DNA of 6,654 bases from NCBI GenBank assembly GCA_026388345.1, contig JAPLJY010000194.1:1-6654 (forward strand). Direction: 5' to 3'. The notes below the pieces were generated by a model. It did no database searches, had not been told where the DNA came from, and saw only the letters and a program-made list of their open reading frames with translations. The position numbers and the translations under genes were made by a program. This DNA comes from Deltaproteobacteria bacterium (lineage in GTDB: Bacteria > Desulfobacterota > Syntrophia > Syntrophales > UBA5619). Below, in pieces: positions 1 through 6,288 of this stretch (the first letter of the stretch is position 1; every line of letters begins with the position of its first letter).

Positions 1-416
1 ATCCTTCGGACCTGGCGGTCAAGGCGGGGGGCATCGTGATCGTGGCGACCCCCTGCGATGAAGGGATCGCGCAGACGCACTGCAACATGCTGGAGATGAC
101 GCCGTACGGTTCCCGGCGGCTGCGGGAGATGGTCTCGGCCAGGGAGCTCGAGGACGAGGTGGGCGCCGCGCTGGCGATCGCCTGGGCGCAAGTAAAGGAG
201 CGGGAAGAGGTCTGGATCGTCTCTGACGGCATCTGCCCGGAGGAGGCCGCAAAGCTGTGCTTCCGCCATTTTGCCTCCGTACAGGAGGCCCTGGATGCGG
301 CCCTGGCCCAGAAAGGACCCGGCGCACGGGTGACGGTTTTGACCCATGCGCCGGACATGCTGCCGAGAATCACAGCCGGATCTTCATCACTGGCTGGCGC
401 CATTCGCCTCGCCTGA
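1..416 (+). CDS. LarA-family (DUF2088) nickel-dependent racemase-like protein, C-terminal fragment
   Basis: The frame is open from the first base (codons from base 3) to a TGA at 414-416, so the start lies outside the window and about 137 C-terminal residues are visible. The visible start, PSDLAVKAGGIVIVATPCDEG, aligns in pattern with NASYAVRKGGVAIIVSECPD of the complete LarA-like protein encoded at 4106-5410. Both continue with a helical domain and a closing Val-Gln/Met-Glu-Glu-Ala-Leu-Asp segment before a final beta strand (ARVTVLTHAPDMLPRI here). This is the C-terminal domain of LarA-type proteins, which interconvert alpha-hydroxy-acid stereoisomers using a nickel-pincer nucleotide. All expected cofactor and catalytic residues lie upstream of the window, so activity cannot be judged. 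The gene converges with the flavoprotein gene, leaving 72 bases between the stops. The two LarA-like copies are clearly divergent and are paralogues rather than a recent duplication. Confidence 0.8.
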   Translation, partial: PSDLAVKAGGIVIVATPCDEGIAQTHCNMLEMTPYGSRRLREMVSARELEDEVGAALAIAWAQVKEREEVWIVSDGICPEEAAKLCFRHFASVQEALDAALAQKGPGARVTVLTHAPDMLPRITAGSSSLAGAIRLA

Positions 417-488
417 AAGGGTGGACGGGCGTGCCGCGGGGCGGGTTAAAAAAGAGGGCTGAGGTTTCCGATCGTTAATCGAAGGGAT

Positions 489-1058
489 TCATTCTCCTAT
501 CAGTTTCTTGCCCAAATCGAAAGCCTCCTGCATGATCTTTTCGTTGGATCGGATCTGACCTGCATCCATGGCGCTTCCATAGACCATCCCTACAATCCGG
601 GATTCCGTATACCCATAGGCGTCCTGAAAAGTCCTTAAAGCATTGACGCAACCCGATGAGAAAGGATCTTCGTCACCATACGTCATGGCGATAGCGATCC
701 TCTTACCCCGAAAGGGATCTTTTTGGTAAGCGGCGAGCGCAAAGCATCGATCCATGAAGATCTTGGTCTGTGCGGACATCGTGAACCAGTAAACCGGGCT
801 TGCGATGACCCAGGCGTCCGATTCGATCAGTTTCAAATAGATCTCTTGCATGTCATCCGGGATGGAACAGCCCTTGCTGTTTTTCTTCTGGCAGGCGAAA
901 CAAGCTTTGCATGGAGCGATGTTCTTGCCATGCAGATAAATGGTTTCGACCTTTACCCTTCCCGATTTCGCGCCCTTGGCGATCTGATCCGCAAGGATGG
1001 CACTATTGCCTTTTCTTCTCGGACTTCCCAAAAGTACAAGAACCTTCTTTGCCTTCAT
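489..1058 (-). CDS. NADPH-dependent FMN reductase / iron-sulfur-flavoprotein-like protein
   Basis: A 189-residue flavodoxin-fold protein. The N terminus has strand MKAKKVLVLLGSPRRKGNS; the GSPRxxGNS loop at residues 11-19 is the FMN-phosphate-binding signature of the NADPH-dependent FMN reductase family. Residues 87-91, SPVYW, form the second flavin loop, followed by a helix containing KIFMDR (99-104). Cys50, Cys53, Cys56 and Cys64 give CX2CX2CX7C followed by a DDM. This matches the compact cysteine motif that binds a 4Fe-4S cluster in archaeal and bacterial iron-sulfur flavoproteins, so a one- or two-electron transfer role in an anaerobe is likely; the partner and substrate are unknown. The ATG at 1056-1058 is preceded by GGAGG with a 4-base gap, which supports this start. 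The gene is last in the leftward block, 98 bases after dctM. Its base composition is lower in GC (sampled lines 50-55%) than dctM or dctP (63-70%), so it may not belong to the original operon. Some relatives with this cysteine pattern are annotated simply as flavodoxin family or NAD(P)H-dependent oxidoreductase. Confidence 0.85.
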   Translation of the reverse strand: MKAKKVLVLLGSPRRKGNSAILADQIAKGAKSGRVKVETIYLHGKNIAPCKACFACQKKNSKGCSIPDDMQEIYLKLIESDAWVIASPVYWFTMSAQTKIFMDRCFALAAYQKDPFRGKRIAIAMTYGDEDPFSSGCVNALRTFQDAYGYTESRIVGMVYGSAMDAGQIRSNEKIMQEAFDLGKKLIGE

Positions 1059-1156
1059 GACGCCTCCAGGTTGATTTCGTGATCATGCTTCCCCGGCATT
1101 CCGGGCTGCGCCTTTTCCCGGCTTGTTTTCGGCTTGCCGCCGGCAAAATGATCGCC

Positions 1157-2434
1157 TCAGCGGCCCATGAACATCCTGGGCAGGAACGTGCTCAGCCAGG
1201 GGACGTAGGTCACGATGGCCAGCACCACCAGCGAAACCAAAAACGGCGGCCAGATCGCCCGGCTCAGGCGGTCGAGGGACATGCCCGTAATGCCGCAGAT
1301 CGAAAAGAGCACCGCGCCCACCGGCGGCGTAATCAGACCCAGCACGAGGTTCAGGCAGATGACGATGCCCATGTGCACCGGATCGATCCCCAGGTGAGCG
1401 GCAATGGGCGCCAGCACAGGGGTTACGATGACCAGGGCGGGGGCGGTTTCCATCGGGATCCCGAGGAGGAGCAAAAAGATGTTGATGAAAAGCAGGATCA
1501 TCCAGGGCGATGTGGTCAGCGCGGTGAGCCACTCGATCAGCAACTGGGGTATCTGATCCACCGCGACGATCCACGCAAAGGGTTCCGACATGGCGATCAG
1601 CAGCATCACCATGCCCGATTCCAGTCCGGCCTTGAACAGCACGTCGGGAAGGTTCTTGAAATTCAACCTCCGGTAGATCACAACGCCCACGAAGGTCGAA
1701 TAAACGCAGGCGACGCCGGCCGCCTCGGTGGGGGTGAACATGCCGCTCAGGATGCCGCCCAGAATCAGCACCGGCATGAACAGGGCGGGAACCGCCTTGA
1801 CGCTGGCGACGAGGACATCCTTCAAGGGGGCCTTCTTGTCCAGGGGATATTTTCGCCTGATGGCCAGGAAGTACATGTAGATCATCAGGGCAATGCCAAG
1901 CAGTATACCAGGGAACACGCCGCCCAGGAAAAGCGCGCCGATCGAGACGTTGGCGGTGACGCCGTAAATGATGAACGGGATGCTGGGCGGTATGATGGGT
2001 CCCATGCAGGCGGCCGTGCAGGTCAGCGCGGCTGCCACGTCCTCTTCATAGCCGGCTTTTTTCATGGCCGGAATCATCACCACGCCGATGGCGACGGCGG
2101 TCGCCACCGCGGCCCCGGAGATCGCCGCAAAGATCGCGCAGGCAAGGATCGTGGCATGCCCCAGTCCGCCGCGGATGTGCCCTAAAAGCAGGCGGGCGAA
2201 GCGGACCAGATCCTGCGTAATCCCCCCCTCGTTCATGAGATTTCCAGCCAGCATGAAGAGCGGAATGGCCAAAAGCGGAAAGGTCGCCAGGCCGCCGAAG
2301 ATGGTTTGAATCAACGTGGTGACGGGCATGCTGCTGCTGACCAGGGCGTAGACCAGGGAACAGCCGCCCAGGGCCACAACGATGGGCGCGGAGATGCACA
2401 ACAACCCGATAAAGGTGGTCAGGAAGACGATCAT
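1157..2434 (-). CDS. dctM: TRAP transporter large permease subunit DctM
   Basis: A 425-residue, very hydrophobic inner-membrane protein with about a dozen membrane segments, the usual length for the large (12-TM-type) TRAP permease. It forms the sodium-coupled transport channel together with DctQ and receives substrate from the periplasmic DctP. Family landmarks are PLFMLAGNLMNEGG (residues 58-71), GHIRGGL (85-91), the ISGAAVATAVAIG stretch (105-117), GPIIPPS (145-151), the second-half repeat GGILSGMFTPTEAAG (226-240) and LNLVLGLITPPVG (361-373). The two IPP/TPP-type loops correspond to the two re-entrant hairpins of the transporter. The ATG at 2432-2434 overlaps the dctQ stop as ATGA, and AAGGAG lies 7 bases upstream of the start, indicating translational coupling with dctQ. 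The substrate cannot be read from this subunit. The protein appears intact with no missing block. Confidence 0.96.
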   Translation of the reverse strand: MIVFLTTFIGLLCISAPIVVALGGCSLVYALVSSSMPVTTLIQTIFGGLATFPLLAIPLFMLAGNLMNEGGITQDLVRFARLLLGHIRGGLGHATILACAIFAAISGAAVATAVAIGVVMIPAMKKAGYEEDVAAALTCTAACMGPIIPPSIPFIIYGVTANVSIGALFLGGVFPGILLGIALMIYMYFLAIRRKYPLDKKAPLKDVLVASVKAVPALFMPVLILGGILSGMFTPTEAAGVACVYSTFVGVVIYRRLNFKNLPDVLFKAGLESGMVMLLIAMSEPFAWIVAVDQIPQLLIEWLTALTTSPWMILLFINIFLLLLGIPMETAPALVIVTPVLAPIAAHLGIDPVHMGIVICLNLVLGLITPPVGAVLFSICGITGMSLDRLSRAIWPPFLVSLVVLAIVTYVPWLSTFLPRMFMGR

Positions 2435-2922
2435 TGGCCTTCTCCTTTCGGACCCAGGCCGAGGAAAACCATGAATTCCTCCAGCATGAGAAAGAACAGG
2501 ATGAAGAAACCCGTCGGAAGCGCGGCGTATGGATAGCTCATCACCAGGCCGATGGCCGGCGAGGTTTGATGCGCGTTATAAATGGTCTGGAAGAGACCGA
2601 AACCGAACATGACACCGAAGAAAAACAGCGAGCAGAGATAACTCGCCAGCTTGAGCGCATGCGCCATGCCCGGAGGAATCGACTCCACGACCGACGTCAT
2701 GCTGACCATGTAGCCCTTTTTCAATCCCACCGCGCCGCCCAGCATCGAGGCCCAGGCGAGGGAATACATCGAAACCTCGCCCGACCAGATGGTCATTTTC
2801 TGGAACACGTAGCGTCCGATCACCTCGTAAGGGACGACGATGGCAATGACGGCCATAAACAGGATCGTCCCCCAGCCGCCCACCTTCATTAGAAATTCGT
2901 TGAACCGCTGCAGTACGCGCAT
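2431..2922 (-). CDS. dctQ: TRAP transporter small permease subunit DctQ
   Basis: A 163-residue membrane protein with four predicted hydrophobic segments at about residues 15-35, 48-68, 88-112 and 130-153, which is the DctQ layout. The best-conserved DctQ region is present: GRYVF (36-40), then IWSGEVSMYSLAWASMLGGAVGLKKG (45-70), corresponding to the family's RYVF...W.EE...Y...W...lGaa...r pattern; Glu49 sits in the EE position. The usual His after this block is replaced by a Tyr (KKGYMVSM). DctQ pairs with DctM in the inner membrane and helps dock the binding protein. The ATG at 2920-2922 has a GGGGGAG purine-rich site 7 bases upstream. The stop overlaps the dctM start by four bases. It is separated from dctP by a hairpin-plus-T-tract that probably lowers its expression relative to dctP. 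Confidence 0.93.
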   Translation of the reverse strand: MRVLQRFNEFLMKVGGWGTILFMAVIAIVVPYEVIGRYVFQKMTIWSGEVSMYSLAWASMLGGAVGLKKGYMVSMTSVVESIPPGMAHALKLASYLCSLFFFGVMFGFGLFQTIYNAHQTSPAIGLVMSYPYAALPTGFFILFFLMLEEFMVFLGLGPKGEGQ

Positions 2923-2940
2923 GACGCCACTCCCCCGGAC

Positions 2941-2985
2941 AAAAAAAGAAAGGGCGCCCTTTGCAAACCATTCAGAAGGGCGCCC
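2941..2985 (-). terminator. Intraoperonic hairpin plus T-tract between dctP and dctQ (probable partial terminator)
   Basis: Read on the minus strand just after the dctP stop, a perfect 10-bp stem (GGGCGCCCTT pairing with AAGGGCGCCC; plus-strand arms 2952-2961 and 2976-2985) encloses a 14-base loop. It is followed directly by an 11-base run of ten T and one C (2951-2941). This is the form of an intrinsic terminator. The dctQ ribosome-binding site lies only a few bases beyond the T-tract, and no separate promoter for dctQM is visible. Leaky termination is the simplest reading, giving more DctP than DctQM. Each arm also carries the self-complementary octamer GGGCGCCC, so alternative small hairpins are possible. 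Confidence 0.82.
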
Positions 2986-2994
2986 CTCTGAAAA

Positions 2995-3990
2995 TTACTT
3001 CGCGTTCATGATGGCTTCGATTTCGGCCTTGCTGAACTGCGCGCTGAACTCGCCGTAAACCGGCGCCATCGCCTTCTTGAAGCTTTCTTTGTCCACGTCG
3101 CGGGTCACGGTCACCCCCTGTTTGGCCATGTCCTGGAGCTTTGCCTCTTCGCCGTCGCGGTTGACCTTGCGCTGGAACTTGGCCACCTCCATGGCGGTCT
3201 TCACGGTCAGCTGCTGGTCCTCCTTGGGCATGGCGTTGAAGGCCTTCGGGCTCATCAGGAACGGGGAGGGGGAGTACACGTGTTGGCTAAGCGAGAAGTA
3301 CTTCTGGCCGGCATCCCAGAGCTTGGAACTGTAATAGACGGCGATCGGGTTCTCCTGGCCGTCGATCACATGCTGCTGCAGCGCCGTGAACACCTCGCCC
3401 CAGGCCATGGGGGTGGGATTCAACCCCGCGGCCTTCCAGGCGGCCAGGTGGACCTTGTTCTCCATGGTCCGGATTTTGAGCCCCTTGCCATCCTCGACCT
3501 TCTTGACCGGCCCCTTGGCGTTGGTCAGATTGCGGAAGCCATTTTCCCAGAAGGCCAGGGCCTTGATGTTGGCTTTGCTGAAATCGTCGAGCAGCTTCTG
3601 GCCGATGGGCCCGTCCAGAACCAGGTCAACATGTTTGAAATCCCTGAACAGGAAAGGGAAATCCAGGATGTTGATCGAGGGGCTGAACCCGCCCAAGGGA
3701 CCGGTGGATGTCACCAGCAGGTCAATCGCACCCTGCTGGATCCCCTCGGTCATTTCGCGCTCACCCTTGCCCAACTGGTTGCTGGGATAGAGTTTTACCG
3801 TGATGCGCCCGTTGGTCCTCTCCTTCATCAGATCGGCAAACTTCTGCGCACCGACCATGTAGGGGTGATCCATGCTCTGGGTGGATGCCAGTTTCCAGGT
3901 GGCCTTGTACTCCGCCGCCCCCGCCATCCCTACCCATGTAAATGTAAATGCCATCAAAACTGCGAAAACGAACATGAAAACTCTCTTCAT
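2995..3990 (-). CDS. dctP: TRAP transporter substrate-binding protein DctP
   Basis: A 331-residue periplasmic solute receptor of the DctP family, normal in length. Residues 1-25 form a Sec signal peptide: MKR, a hydrophobic core rich in Phe, Val, Ala and Met, then GMAGA with likely cleavage after Ala25 or Ala26. The mature part starts with the first beta strand (YKATWKLAST). Family hallmarks follow: YPSNQLGKGEREMTEGIQQG (68-87), DFPFLFRD (110-117), GFRNLTN (151-157), GLKIRTMEN (170-178), the AWGEV block (196-200) and the IDGQENP block (209-215). Arg174 in KIRTMEN sits where the near-invariant TRAP arginine binds the substrate carboxylate, so the ligand is an organic acid. Whether it is a C4-dicarboxylate, a 2-hydroxy acid or a 2-oxo acid cannot be told; the neighbouring LarA- and PanB-like genes favour a hydroxy or oxo acid (inference). 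The ATG at 3988-3990 follows AAGGAGGAAGGGAA, a strong site nearly identical to that of panB. Confidence 0.95.
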   Translation of the reverse strand: MKRVFMFVFAVLMAFTFTWVGMAGAAEYKATWKLASTQSMDHPYMVGAQKFADLMKERTNGRITVKLYPSNQLGKGEREMTEGIQQGAIDLLVTSTGPLGGFSPSINILDFPFLFRDFKHVDLVLDGPIGQKLLDDFSKANIKALAFWENGFRNLTNAKGPVKKVEDGKGLKIRTMENKVHLAAWKAAGLNPTPMAWGEVFTALQQHVIDGQENPIAVYYSSKLWDAGQKYFSLSQHVYSPSPFLMSPKAFNAMPKEDQQLTVKTAMEVAKFQRKVNRDGEEAKLQDMAKQGVTVTRDVDKESFKKAMAPVYGEFSAQFSKAEIEAIMNAK

Positions 3991-4009
3991 TTCCCTTCCT
4001 CCTTACGTG

Positions 4010-4038
4010 ATTAGGTTGCGAAAAACTGCTCCGGTCAA
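4010..4038 (-). promoter_or_regulatory. Candidate sigma-70-like promoter upstream of dctP
   Basis: On the minus strand TTGACC (plus coordinates 4033-4038) and CCTAAT (4010-4015) are separated by 17 bases. The -35 matches consensus at 5 of 6 positions, the -10 at 4 of 6, lacking the important second A. Transcription would start just upstream of the strong dctP ribosome site, giving a very short leader. It lies in a 115-base gap after larA, a reasonable place for an internal promoter. The weak -10 keeps confidence low. Confidence 0.3.
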
Positions 4039-4066
4039 ACAGGACTGAACTTAAATATTTGAAGCT

Positions 4067-4085
4067 ACCCGCCCACAAGGCGGGT
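4067..4085 (-). repeat. Small GC-rich stem-loop between larA and dctP
   Basis: ACCCGCC and GGCGGGT (plus 4067-4073 and 4079-4085) form a perfect 7-bp inverted repeat with a 5-base loop, about 20 bases after the larA stop. Neither strand has a T-run after it, so it is not a standard intrinsic terminator. It could stabilise the 3' end of a processed larA transcript or mark an RNA-processing point. No protein is encoded in this 115-base gap. Confidence 0.5.
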
Positions 4086-4105
4086 CCTGCGGATTGCGCT
4101 CCCGG

Positions 4106-5410
4106 TCAAGGTTTCGCTTTTAAAACCGGCAGGGTGTTTGCCCCCTGCGGCATCAGTGTGATCCGCGGTTCCTTCGTCCCGCATCTTTTGTAGGCCTGAT
4201 CAAGGGCCTCTTCCATCGTTGCGACGGGTATGATGCCGGCCTTTCCCACCAGTTCGGCGTTCTCGGGCCGGGTGACCATAACGAAAGTGGCGATGTCGCT
4301 ACACTCGACCTCCTTCCAGGCCACCCACCCCGGAATCGAGAAATCCGCCCGCAGGGCCCTTTCCATCTCCCGATTCGAGGGATACTGGAACCACTGGGGG
4401 AATTCCGGCGGTTCCAGGATGTCCGGGCATTCGCTGACGATGATCGCGACTCCGCCCTTCCTGACCGCATAGGAGGCGTTGTCCATCGTCTTGCCTGCCT
4501 GGTAGAGATTGATGTCCTTGGGGGACCCTCCCGCCGAGGCGATCACGATATCAGCGAGATCCGGAATCTCGACGCCGTAGATCTCGTCCACCAGTTTCGT
4601 CCCCTCCTGCCAGGCGGAGACCCAGTTGCCGGTGAAGATCCCCGCATAATCCCCGTCGGCATTGGGAACCACGTTGACGATGAAATCGGGTTTGACGAAA
4701 CCGGCGATCTCCATCATGTCCTCGTGGCACTCGTTGCCACGAGTCTTGCCCGACCGGGCATTGGGGTTCGATCCCTGACCCAGCTCAGGCGCCATGGCCC
4801 AGAGGTGGTTCTGCTGGATGGTCCTGATCGAGCTGAAGCCGGGGATGACGCTCTTGCGCCCCCCGCCGTATCCCACCATGTAATGGTAGATGATCCCGCC
4901 GGTCAGGATGATCCGGTCGGCCTCGGCGACGACCCGGTTGATCGACACCTCTGTGCCCCGGCTCGTTTTGCCGAGGTAAACCATGTTCGAAAGGTCCCGG
5001 GCGTTGTGGTTGACGACGTTCACCCGCCGGCAGACATCTTTGCCGCAGAGCTGCTCCATCTCATCTTCCGTATTTTGACGATGGCCTCCGACGACGACCA
5101 GGACGCTGACGTTCTCGTCGGGAATGCCCGCCCGGGAGATCGTATCGAAAAGGGTGGGAAGGACGAGGTCCATCCGCTGCCAGCTCCGGGTGATGTCGCT
5201 GACGGTGATGGCCACCTTGTCCGTGGGGCGGAGCAGTTCCCGCAAGGGTGGGGAGTCGATGGGTCTTTCCAGAGCGGCGCGGATGGCCCCGGGGATGTCC
5301 GAGATTGAAGGATACTCCTTCCCGACTACCTCAAAGTAGATCTGCCCGGCGGGAAGGGAAAACGTGACCTCGCCCCGGCCGTATTTCAGGCGAATTTCTC
5401 TGGTTTCCAA
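4106..5410 (-). CDS. LarA-family (DUF2088) nickel-dependent hydroxy-acid racemase/epimerase
   Basis: A 434-residue protein, the normal length for LarA, which racemises lactate through hydride transfer using a nickel-pincer nucleotide attached to a lysine. Every landmark of Lactobacillus plantarum LarA has a counterpart here: SDITR (71-75, Asp72 and Arg75 at the same numbers), VGGHR (107-111, His110 for His108), YHY (175-177, His176 for His174), GYGGGRKSVIPG (180-191, Lys186 for the cofactor-linking Lys184), NH (201-202, His202 for the nickel ligand His200) and YQAGK (303-307, Gln304 and Lys307 for Gln295 and Lys298). An active enzyme is therefore expected, but LarA relatives act on several hydroxy acids (lactate, malate, aromatic and short-chain acids, sugar acids), so lactate should not be assumed. 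The cofactor makers LarB, LarC and LarE are not in the window. The gene starts 26 bases after panB and is probably cotranscribed with it. The start is TTG at 5408-5410. Confidence 0.88.
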   Translation of the reverse strand: METREIRLKYGRGEVTFSLPAGQIYFEVVGKEYPSISDIPGAIRAALERPIDSPPLRELLRPTDKVAITVSDITRSWQRMDLVLPTLFDTISRAGIPDENVSVLVVVGGHRQNTEDEMEQLCGKDVCRRVNVVNHNARDLSNMVYLGKTSRGTEVSINRVVAEADRIILTGGIIYHYMVGYGGGRKSVIPGFSSIRTIQQNHLWAMAPELGQGSNPNARSGKTRGNECHEDMMEIAGFVKPDFIVNVVPNADGDYAGIFTGNWVSAWQEGTKLVDEIYGVEIPDLADIVIASAGGSPKDINLYQAGKTMDNASYAVRKGGVAIIVSECPDILEPPEFPQWFQYPSNREMERALRADFSIPGWVAWKEVECSDIATFVMVTRPENAELVGKAGIIPVATMEEALDQAYKRCGTKEPRITLMPQGANTLPVLKAKP

Positions 5411-5417
5411 TATCTTA

Positions 5418-5422
5418 TCCTT
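5418..5422 (-). promoter_or_regulatory. Ribosome-binding site supporting the TTG start of the LarA-like gene
   Basis: AAGGA on the minus strand lies 7 bases upstream of the TTG at 5410-5408. No in-frame ATG or GTG lies between the panB stop and this TTG; the only nearby ATG (within TTCATGCC) is out of frame. The protein then begins ETREIRLKYGRGEVTF, matching the usual short N-terminal strand of the family, so TTG is the best start. A rare start codon and a modest site suggest weaker initiation than for panB or dctP. Confidence 0.6.
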
Positions 5423-5436
5423 GGCATGAAAGATAC

Positions 5437-6288
5437 TTACTTCAGTTTACTTTTGATTTCTTCAAGCACTGCGGGGTCGATGCCGTAACAATGCTCCGCC
5501 GCCGGATAGCCCTTGTTTTCCACATCCTTCTGGTATTCCTGCAGGGCCTTGCGGATGACGTCGTTCAGATCACAGTACTGTTTGACAAACTTTGCCTTGT
5601 GGCCCTTGAAGAAGCCCAGGGCGTCATGTACGACCAGGACCTGGCCGTCCGTATGGGGTCCCGCCCCGATGCCGATGATGGGGATCCCGGCGCGTTCCGT
5701 AATGATCTGGCCGATTTCAGCAGGGATAGCCTCCAGAAGGATGCTGAAGGCGCCGGATTCTTCGAGGAGTCTGGCATCGTTGATCAGCTTGAGGGCGCCG
5801 GCGGAGTTTCTTCCCTGGGCCTTGAACCCCCCCAGGGCCGATACGGACTGGGGCGTCAGGCCGAGATGTCCCATAACGGGGATGCCGGAGCGGCTGATGG
5901 CCCGGATACGCTCTGCCATTTCCTCGCCGCCTTCGAGCTTGACACCGTCGACGCCGCTTTCCTGGATGAAGCGGCCGGCGTTGAGAACGGCCAGTTCGTT
6001 CGAGGCCTGGTAGGACATGAAGGGCATGTCGCCGAGGACAAAGCAGTTCGGCGCCGCGCGTTTGACCGCCGCCGAGTGCGGGATCATCAGATTCATCGTG
6101 ACCGGGTTGGTGCCGGAAAAACCGTATACGGTCATCCCCAGGGAATCCCCGCACAGGATAATATCGATGCCGATCTCCTCCTCGATATTGGCGATCGGAA
6201 AGTCATATGCGGTCAGCATGGTGATGGGTTTGCGCTGGGCCTTTTTTTCTCTCAGATAAGGGATCGTGACCTTGATGCGTGGTGCCAT
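5437..6288 (-). CDS. panB: 3-methyl-2-oxobutanoate hydroxymethyltransferase (PanB) or PanB-like paralogue
   Basis: A 283-residue TIM-barrel protein of the ketopantoate hydroxymethyltransferase family. PanB transfers a one-carbon unit from 5,10-methylene-tetrahydrofolate to 2-oxoisovalerate, giving ketopantoate for pantothenate and CoA synthesis in the cytoplasm; it needs Mg2+. Conserved blocks are TMLTAYDFP (23-31), CGDSLGMTVYG (46-56), GDMPFMSY (86-93), VKLEGG (116-121), MGHLGLTPQS (139-148), LLEAIPAE (184-191) and IGIGAG with TDGQVLV (205-219). Asp48, Asp87, Lys117, Glu119 and Glu186 correspond to E. coli Asp45, Asp84, Lys112, Glu114 and Glu181 (metal and catalytic sites). One block is unusual: GFSGTNPVTM (56-65) replaces the typical GHDSTLPVTV, and MIPHS replaces the usual YH region. 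The tail runs about 16 residues past the EHCY that matches the E. coli C terminus. No panC, panD or panE is adjacent. The ATG at 6286-6288 follows AAGGAGGAAGGAA. Family membership is firm; a pantothenate role is less certain. Confidence 0.88.
   Translation of the reverse strand: MAPRIKVTIPYLREKKAQRKPITMLTAYDFPIANIEEEIGIDIILCGDSLGMTVYGFSGTNPVTMNLMIPHSAAVKRAAPNCFVLGDMPFMSYQASNELAVLNAGRFIQESGVDGVKLEGGEEMAERIRAISRSGIPVMGHLGLTPQSVSALGGFKAQGRNSAGALKLINDARLLEESGAFSILLEAIPAEIGQIITERAGIPIIGIGAGPHTDGQVLVVHDALGFFKGHKAKFVKQYCDLNDVIRKALQEYQKDVENKGYPAAEHCYGIDPAVLEEIKSKLK

Noticed and set aside
417..488. Possible bidirectional terminator between the convergent LarA fragment and flavoprotein gene
   Set aside because: No stem of useful length was found; only a weak CGATC/AATCG pair and a short A-run are present.
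1130..1153. Possible terminator after dctM (TTGCC-GCC-GGCAA, followed by AAAA on the plus strand) and a GATCAT/ATGATC pair at 1080-1153
   Set aside because: The stem is only 5 bp with a 3-base loop, no T-run follows on the minus strand, and the distant 6-bp pair could arise by chance. Not enough to call a terminator before the flavoprotein gene.
1079..2185. Long plus-strand open frame (368 residues) opposite dctM
   Set aside because: Its translation is rich in His, Gln, Asp, Gly and Arg without any fold-like pattern, and it lies antisense to a well-supported DctM. It is a shadow of GC-rich codon bias.
3280..4014. Plus-strand open frame of 244 residues opposite dctP
   Set aside because: Antisense shadow of the dctP coding sequence, with no motif of its own.
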